The notes under the pieces were generated by a model. The model was not told where the DNA came from. It did not search any database and saw only the letters and a program-made list of their open reading frames with translations. Below are positions 58,701 through 64,000 of a DNA stretch of 64,000 nt, piece after piece (position 1 is the first letter of the stretch; each line of letters opens with the position of its first letter). Source of the DNA: Strongylocentrotus droebachiensis (Eukaryota; Echinodermata; Echinoidea; Camarodonta; Strongylocentrotidae); assembly GCA_035222895.1 (NCBI GenBank), contig JAVYIG010000407.1, forward strand, positions 546,209 through 610,208. The letters run 5' to 3'. The translations under genes were made by a program, and so were the position numbers.

Positions 58701-60494
58701 TACTGGTATGATGTGAGCAGACACCAATACTGTCTATTTCGTGGAAATAACTGGAAAAGGTGATTTGAATTGGAAAAAAAGCTGTGCTCTGGTTAATCTT
58801 TCCTTGGAGTAAAGCATCAAATTAGGTGATTCAATTTCAAGTGTCCATGGTAAACAATGGGAGGGTTTATCATATTGCCACACATAAAAATTCTCATTCT
58901 CCAACATATGGCACATATCCTGAAAAAGTCAATACAATTGGTAGATTAAAAACCAAATAACATTGATGAACATTGAAGATACATAGAACTACCGTTATAC
59001 TTTTAATCCTTGATGCAATGTGTTATTTAAAATCATCAGAATTCACAAATCTTCTGGACTTTGTAATAAAGACAAACCAGGAAACAAACGATGACTCAGT
59101 AGGAGGTGCGATGGCTTAGTGGTGAAGCAGTGGTCTCCTAACCGGGAAGTCCCGGGTTCGGAACCAAGTCAATGAGCTAGTGCCCTTTGGTCAGGCATTA
59201 ATCCTGCTGCAAGGCTTGTTACTCTTTCAAGAAATTGAAGCACATATCCCCAATATTGCATTCTCTTCATTGGCTTCCCCTACACTATCGTATCACATAT
59301 AAAGTTCTTCTTTTGACATACAAAATTCTCCATGGTCAAGTCCCTAAATATCTTTCAGATTTGATTTCCTTATGTTGTTTTAGTTCTTTAAGACCTCTTC
59401 GATCATCATAATCATCATGGTGCGCTTAGAAACAACCGTATTAAGTGCCTAATAAATGTTGTGTATTATCATTATTATTATAACAAAGTCCCTCAGAGAG
59501 AACTAAAAGCTGTTGGTCCCCTGGTTGCTTACTTACAGGCATTTGTACATGATATTTTAGCAGTGAGGTAAAACAAACAAAAAAACAAAAACAGTCTATG
59601 TAGACCAGGCCTTTTCAACTAGTTTATTAGAAGTGCCAAAACAATTATTATTTTTTAGTTGAAGTGCCAAGCTGTATGTTTGACTTTGCTGCGAGGGAGC
59701 GTAGCAACTGAAGCAACAACGGGCGGGGTCCAGGGGTGAAGCTTCAACGGGGGTGCAAGGGGCGGAGCCCCCTGAAGCTGGTGTATTTTAGGGCTTTATA
59801 AGGTCCAGATGTGGCATTTTTAACATCTTTTTATTCCAAAATATATCAATCATCGTTTCATATTGATGTGAAAAAAATTAATACAATTCCTGGGTACAAT
59901 CACAGGGGAGGTAAACATGTAGTTATATTGGTGCAATGAATATGGGAAATGTCAAAATTAAGTGAAAATCAAACAAACAAGAATAGGATGGTTCCAGAGA
60001 CTGGCAATGTTAAAATTGGTAGCACATCGTAAACCTATTGTTGTTTAGATTAGAGCTCGGGTTAATTAGGGTTCGTATAAAATGGTAACAATGTAAATTA
60101 CCCTTTTTTCCCCGCTTGTTAAGCAGACATTTTGGGCTCAACTTCGACTGCGTCTTTTTTATTCTAACACTGGATCACTGTTATCACATTTTATTCAATC
60201 TTAGGATTAGTTGACGAAGTACAGTTATGCCTTTGTAAAACTGATCACCCACATCATCTTGTTCTTTGTAGCTACCACCAGAAGTACATGCTACGTCAGA
60301 ATCGCAGCCTGTTCCAGAGTCTTATCTTCAAGCCCAATGAGGAGGTGACCTCGTACACAGCAGCCCGCCTCAACGGCTATATGGGCGGCTTCGGCAAGCT
60401 AACAGATTTTGAGGCTGAGCTCGAGTCCCTAGGTCTCTCCGATGAACAGGAGCAGTACGCTCGCTCTAAAATCAAAGGAGGCGGACTCAATTAA
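52588..60494 (+). CDS. MSRA: Methionine sulfoxide reductase A, probable selenoprotein with UGA-coded Sec22
   Basis: MsrA reduces methionine-S-sulfoxide in proteins and free methionine, recycled by thioredoxin. Three exons (52588-52754, 57531-57782, 60272-60494) join in phases 2 and 2 into 214 codons, 213 residues. The only in-frame stop before the end is a TGA at 52651-52653, codon 22, followed by F-W-F-P-E: exactly where MsrA has its catalytic Cys in G-C-F-W-x-x-E. The rest is intact: V-G-Y-T-G-G (41-46), G-D-H-T-E (57-61, matching G-H-A-E), F-W-x-N-H-D (81-86) and the exon-2/3 junction D-Y-H-Q-K-Y. Cys32 and Cys90 could act as resolving residues. Sec-containing MsrA is known from Chlamydomonas and several marine invertebrates. 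No targeting peptide is seen, so a cytosolic or nuclear form is likely. The start has A at -3. A nonsense mutation is the alternative, but its exact position argues against it. Confidence 0.85.
52755..53439. other. MSRA intron 1, first part
   Basis: A G-run at 52786-52806; otherwise nothing recognised. Confidence 0.4.
53440..55265. repeat. Degenerate direct repeats in MSRA intron 1
   Basis: Blocks at 53450-53830 recur in the same order at 55005-55260, for example TTTTGCACG-TAGTG, TAGGCATAGTC and CATCAAGGTCACTA. GGCGCCATTTTGTCC-like motifs also recur near 54750 and resemble the GCGCCATTTTGTGAA blocks of the Helentron-like bodies at 35.9 and 37.1 kb. Confidence 0.55.
55266..57411. other. MSRA intron 1, last part
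   Basis: AT-rich intronic DNA without recognised genes. CCGTCCGTCCGTTAGTAACA near 56877 belongs to a repeat family also present near 43000. Confidence 0.4.
57412..57441 (+). repeat. Partial duplicate of MSRA exon 2 start
   Basis: Thirty bases matching exon 2 bases 57538-57567 with only a few differences, placed 126 bp upstream. It would encode D-T-E-T-V-Q-I-E-F-D, as exon 2 does, but lacks a phase-compatible acceptor and is probably not spliced in. Confidence 0.8.
57531..57782 (+). CDS. MSRA: MSRA exon 2
   Basis: Codes the last base of Leu56, residues 57-139 and two bases of Asp140. Acceptor TTTTTTAG|T, donor GA|GTGAGT. Contains the F-W-A-N-H-D motif. Confidence 0.85.
57783..58080. other. 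MSRA intron 2, first part
   Basis: Nothing recognised. Confidence 0.3.
58111..58246. repeat. Long perfect-looking hairpin, MITE core, in MSRA intron 2
   Basis: GGATGATGGTGGGAACTA at 58111-58128 pairs with TAGTTCCCACCATCATCC at 58229-58246. Pairing continues inward with few mismatches to a centre near 58178 (CCGAGGCGAAAGCCGAGG), a stem of about 65 bp. Looser inverse similarity extends outward through GACTGCTC / GAGCAGTC to about 58088 and 58275. Confidence 0.85.
58280..59099. other. MSRA intron 2, middle
   Basis: Includes the palindrome GGGTTTGATAGTAGCTATCA then AACCC at 58465-58489. No gene. Confidence 0.4.
59100..59220 (+). mobile_element. tRNA-derived SINE head
   Basis: GGTGCGATGGCTTAGTGGTG (A-box region) and CCCGGGTTCGGAACC (B box). 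The T arm does not fold properly, so it is a SINE head and not a functional tRNA gene. Confidence 0.65.
59221..59470 (+). mobile_element. CR1/L2-like LINE fragment with 3' tail
   Basis: Encodes a broken S-L-H-W-L-P-like distal RT stretch as in the element at 17.3-18.4 kb, then jumps to the GTGCCTAATAAATGTTGTGT tail and TTATTA run. Internally deleted. Confidence 0.65.
59606..60150 (+). mobile_element. Truncated copy of the hAT MITE at 49.5 kb
   Basis: Begins CAGGCCTTTTCAACTAGTTT and follows the other copy through GAGGGAGCGTAGCAAC to CATTTTGGGCTCAACTTCGA. The right end is missing. It lies in MSRA intron 2. Confidence 0.75.
60272..60494 (+). CDS. MSRA: MSRA exon 3
   Basis: Completes Asp140 and codes 141-213 with TAA stop. 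Acceptor TTTGTAG|C. Starts Y-H-Q-K-Y, the conserved MsrA motif, and ends in a hydrophilic tail with G-G-G-L-N, lacking the terminal Cys pair of vertebrate MsrA. Confidence 0.85.
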
Positions 60495-60686
60495 ACCCTA
60501 TGACCCATTCGTAGGCCTAGCTTTTAATGGACTTCTAACGCGTAGCTTTATCAGGTTTACTGACTTGGGGTGAAGTGAGGAAGACATAGACTTTATAACA
60601 TGAATCAAAGAATCATGTACTCTGTATACATCTGTCTCATTTCTGTAATTAATATTTCTATTTTTCAATTCAATTTGTAGATTTCT

Positions 60687-60692
60687 ATTAAA
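60687..60692 (+). promoter_or_regulatory. Possible poly(A) signal ATTAAA for MSRA
   Basis: ATTAAA 193 bp after the stop. If used, the mRNA would end near 60710, and I see no SECIS in that short UTR. Later AATAAA motifs (about 61255 and 61574) allow longer transcripts. Confidence 0.4.
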
Positions 60693-60710
60693 AGCAATGA
60701 AAATTTTGTC

Positions 60711-61939
60711 TTTGAGTGATCATTTATTGTGTCCAGGAAGAAGGAAACAATATTACATTTTATTACTGGTAACCGTATTTGAATTCTTCTTTATCTCCAG
60801 TCTCTGTGCACTTTGTAACTTTTTGTTGGTTTTCTCCTCTCCTTTTTATTGGATCCAATGTCCAAATTCTACTTCAATTGCCATGCACCATTGAATCAGA
60901 AAAAACAAACAATTTTCAGTGCTGAATAATCCCTTCATTGTTATATACACATATTATTTTCACACTTTTCACTTCCTGGTTCTCCCATATGCAATTGTAT
61001 CTTCCGTGCTCTTTGCTTATACTTAGTGTGTGTCAAATCAAATGGAAATTGTAATATGTAATTTTATCTTTTACATGCCATTCACTATTTGCATATTCCT
61101 TGTATTATGTGTGGTGCATTTACATGATAAACTTGAAATTTTAATATGTGTATATGTAAAGCAGCTATTCCACAATAGTGTGAATTCAAAAGCTTGTTTG
61201 CTAAAAAACATGTAATGAGAACTGTTTCACACTAAAAAATCTCATTGCAAAAAAATAAACATGTTTCTGATAAGAAAAAGAACAGAATAATGTGTCTGTT
61301 TGGAACTAGAAGGGCATTAATTTCAATATGGAGTTAATTCCCTTCGGGCTCCAAAGAGATGATTTGTCCATTAATAATATTGATGCTTTCAGTTAAGTAT
61401 ATTATTGAGCACCAGACACTTTTTTCGTACCCAACAAAACTCCTTTCATGTTGTAAGAATCTCAGACATATCTAATGTGCTCGGTTAGTTCTTGAGTGAG
61501 CAATTAATAGGGGAGAAGAAGAGAAATTAATAAGGTCCTTGAGAGTAGCTGTCAAGCTTTCCTATGTCATAAATAAAACTATTGGCATTTAAAAATAAAA
61601 GAAGAGAAAGTGAAAGAGATTTGATTTTTAGAAAGTAAAACAGAGAAAGCTGTATTTCAAGACATGTAACAATCCACTTGATACCTTTTCCATATTTTCA
61701 CCTGCAATAATCAGTGTTTCTTTTACTTTTGAAATATCATTTCATACTCATGTGCATGGCTTCCCAATAAGACCAATGGCCTTGTGAAAATACTTTGGAA
61801 ATACATATCTCAAAAGTAAACTACCCTTTGAGTTAGTGAAGTTAGAATTTTAATTTTTAATTTCTTTTTATCCTTCTCTTCAATGTATTCTTAAAATGTC
61901 AAATATACTCGGTCAGAGTATGTGTTAAGAATAAGAAGT
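60711..61939. other. MSRA 3' UTR extension or intergenic DNA
   Basis: AT-rich; no gene recognised. Confidence 0.3.
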
Positions 61940-61944
61940 TTTAT

Positions 61945-62010
61945 TAAAACTATGATGGTTTGATTGGGGAAAAATACCTGTGCCTCATTTGTATGAAAAG
62001 ATAAAAATAT
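61945..62010 (+). promoter_or_regulatory. Candidate SECIS element, weak
   Basis: ATGAT at 61952 is followed by a pairing strand TTTGATTGGGG, an A-rich loop start AAAAA (61970-61974), the opposite strand CCTCATTTGTA and TGAA at 61994-61997. About nine of eleven positions pair (with G-U). The order UGAN, helix, AA loop, helix, KGAW is that of eukaryotic SECIS. It lies 1.45 kb after the stop, and helix I is poor, so this is only a candidate. Confidence 0.3.
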
Positions 62011-63468
62011 TAATTCTTGTTGATATCGTTACCTGATCTATGTTTCATGAAAAATATACTTTTTAAGTGTAACTTTGCGCAAGCATTTCCAGGAAACTTT
62101 ATTCGTACTTCAGGTGTTCACATAAAAAAGCTTGTTGCAATTTAGAGTACTTGTGTTTGCAGTGACATTTAGATATTGCTCAAAGCCATTGGTGATAGTA
62201 TCAATTGGGAAATGATGTCCATGAAGATTTTGGTTGCAATTTTCATTTTTTGTTCAAGGAAGTATATCTCATCGGTTTTTGTATAAATTATCTTAAAACA
62301 AAAGAGAAAAGTTTTTAAAAAACTATGAAGTGTATTACAGGGAGTTGGTGTTGGATTCATGTTTATTGGCATATATTTATTAGACACATGTTCAAATTAA
62401 TGTTTCTAATTGTATCATTTAAATGTGGTCATAATCTATTTTTCAAATATTGGGGAATTTCGGCGATTGTCTTTCACTTTTCCTTGTCATGAACAGATGT
62501 ATTTTCATGTTTGAACCTGTTTTACAGAATGTGGGGATCCCCGCAATAGCACAAAATGCAATACGTGGTAACGTAGTAGATGAAGTAATTTCTATTTTTA
62601 TAATTTGCAGGAGATTGTTATTACGTCATCTGTGTATTTCACTAAGAATCCCCACGAGTTCATCACTGCATGAAGCATTGTATTGTATGGCTAGAGAATA
62701 TTTACTTTTTATGATCTGATGAAGTTTTATACAATGTTTATTCATGCGTGTGACTTGAACAACGTTATTTTTTAAGGCTAATAGATTATGCTGCAAAATG
62801 CAATGTTGAATAGCAGAAGGGGAATTCCAGATCATAATGACGTGGCTTGGTAAACTCGATTATTGATCGAAGCCAACCCACCGATGACTTCATGTCTGGT
62901 TTTTCATCTACTTTATTCAGCAAGGCATTATACACCTCATCTTTTAGTCTGTTACTTTCAAGTGAGATATTTTAATCATTCTATTCTATTGAATATTTCT
63001 ATCGCACAACAATTTGGTCTGTACTGATAAAATTTGGTCTTATGGCTTGTTTATTTTGTCTATGAAAACAATTGTTCCTTTTTGTTTTTCACCCGTGTTT
63101 GTGTGAGACGAGGAAGAGTCGCTTGTGAGTAGAACGAGGGTAGAGTGGAATGGAGTTTGAGGTTGGTGCCTTTTATAGTGAGTTTAGTTACCGAGGTTGA
63201 CTGGATTATTTTATCATTTTTCAGATCGAAATGTCACGTTCATACATCTGTATCAGTGCATGAGTCGGGCTAACTCGGCTCAAAGACAACTCGGCCCAGC
63301 TGCAAAAACGGTCAGTTAGCCCGGATTCGTATCTGAGTACCCCCCCCCCCCCCCCCCCCACACCCCTGGTATACTCATTCTGCATTGGCCATCCTGCAGT
63401 ATATTTATTACGCTAGCAGGATTTCGAAACTAGGGCAGAAGACGAGTGAGAATTTGAGAATAAGTTGA
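62011..63468. other. Intergenic sequence
   Basis: AT-rich; a C-run at 63340-63359. No gene recognised. Confidence 0.4.
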
Positions 63469-63469
63469 T

Positions 63470-63845
63470 GATTTATTATTATTATTATTTATTAGGCCAA
63501 TCATAAAAGCACAATACAAATACATTTTGACAGATCATGCAATACATAAACAATACAAGAGAAAAAGGGAGGGAGCAACGTGTGGGTCAGGGCTCACAAA
63601 GTGAAATTCAACACTATTGCCCGGAGGCATGTGAGCCCTCACATGTTGCTCCCAAATCAACAAATATATCAACATAACATTGACTTACATACAATATTGC
63701 ACATTGTTTGAAAAAAATACACCTTGACTCCCCCCCCCCCCCCCTCCTACCAAAAACCGAAACAAAAATGACAAATGTATTACATCGCATATTCCTACTA
63801 AGATGAATATCACTTAGATGTACCAAGAAAATTATAATCATTAAG
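63470..63845 (-). mobile_element. LINE 3' end with (TTA)n tail
   Basis: A TTATTATTA run followed by GGCCAATCATAAAAGCACAA on the plus strand is the reverse of a CR1/L2-type 3' end. A hairpin pairs GGGAGCAACGTGTGGG (63569) with CACATGTTGCTCCC (to 63652). A C-run follows at 63729-63744. Confidence 0.5.
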
Positions 63846-64000
63846 ATACAAGCGGCATTATATTAAAGTAATGAGCAATTCAAGATAAAGAGTAATGGAG
63901 GCTGGTATCTTCAACAGGGTTGAGAAAAATCATTGAAATCATACATAGTGTGTTAGTTATTAAAGACGCAGGATATAAAGCTTAGAGTATATACAATGCC

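Noticed and set aside
59100-59165. Functional tRNA gene
   Set aside because: A and B boxes are present but the T arm and acceptor do not fold; it continues as a SINE.
60495-60700. SECIS in the immediate MSRA 3' UTR (tested from each TGA)
   Set aside because: None of the TGA positions is followed at the right distance by an AA loop and a pairing strand; the best, at 60499, pairs only five bases.

Overview
This window looks like nuclear DNA of a marine invertebrate deuterostome, most likely an echinoderm and probably a sea urchin. The reasons are split genes with GT-AG introns, an intronless rhodopsin-type GPCR, CR1/L2-like and L1/Tx1-like LINE relics, tRNA-derived SINEs, hAT, mariner and Helentron-type elements, very long G and C runs, and a foldback transposon. 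The species call is inference. No bacterial features, CRISPR arrays or rRNA genes were seen.

Layout. 0-1.4 kb: an intact single-exon GPCR with its own poly(A) signal. 1.4-10.1 kb: LINE debris, purine-rich duplications, homopolymer runs, a CAT microsatellite and a broken SGNH-hydrolase-like ORF. 10.1-25.7 kb: a 15.5-kb foldback transposon with inverted arms rich in a ~75-bp minisatellite, exact 9-bp target duplications, and nested inside it hAT-like repeat elements and LINEs. 25.7-31.5 kb: mostly gene-poor, with one possible first exon on the minus strand. 31.6-39.3 kb: a complete three-exon M20D peptidase-family gene related to PM20D2, whose introns hold several non-autonomous DNA transposons. 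40-52 kb: a palindromic mariner relic, a 48-bp minisatellite, a SINE, another copy of the ~108-bp GC-palindrome array, an L1-like LINE that appears inverted by twin priming, and a clean hAT MITE with 8-bp target duplications. 52.6-60.5 kb: a complete three-exon methionine sulfoxide reductase A gene. 60.5-64 kb: AT-rich sequence with a retroelement tail.

Two genes stand out. The MSRA gene has one in-frame UGA exactly at the catalytic cysteine position, while all splice phases and the rest of the 213-codon frame are intact, so it most likely encodes a selenoprotein. The PM20D2-like gene has an intact 411-residue frame but has lost most metal-binding and catalytic residues of the M20D family, so it is probably a pseudoenzyme. 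The genes do not form an operon or an obvious pathway; they are separate loci in repeat-rich DNA.
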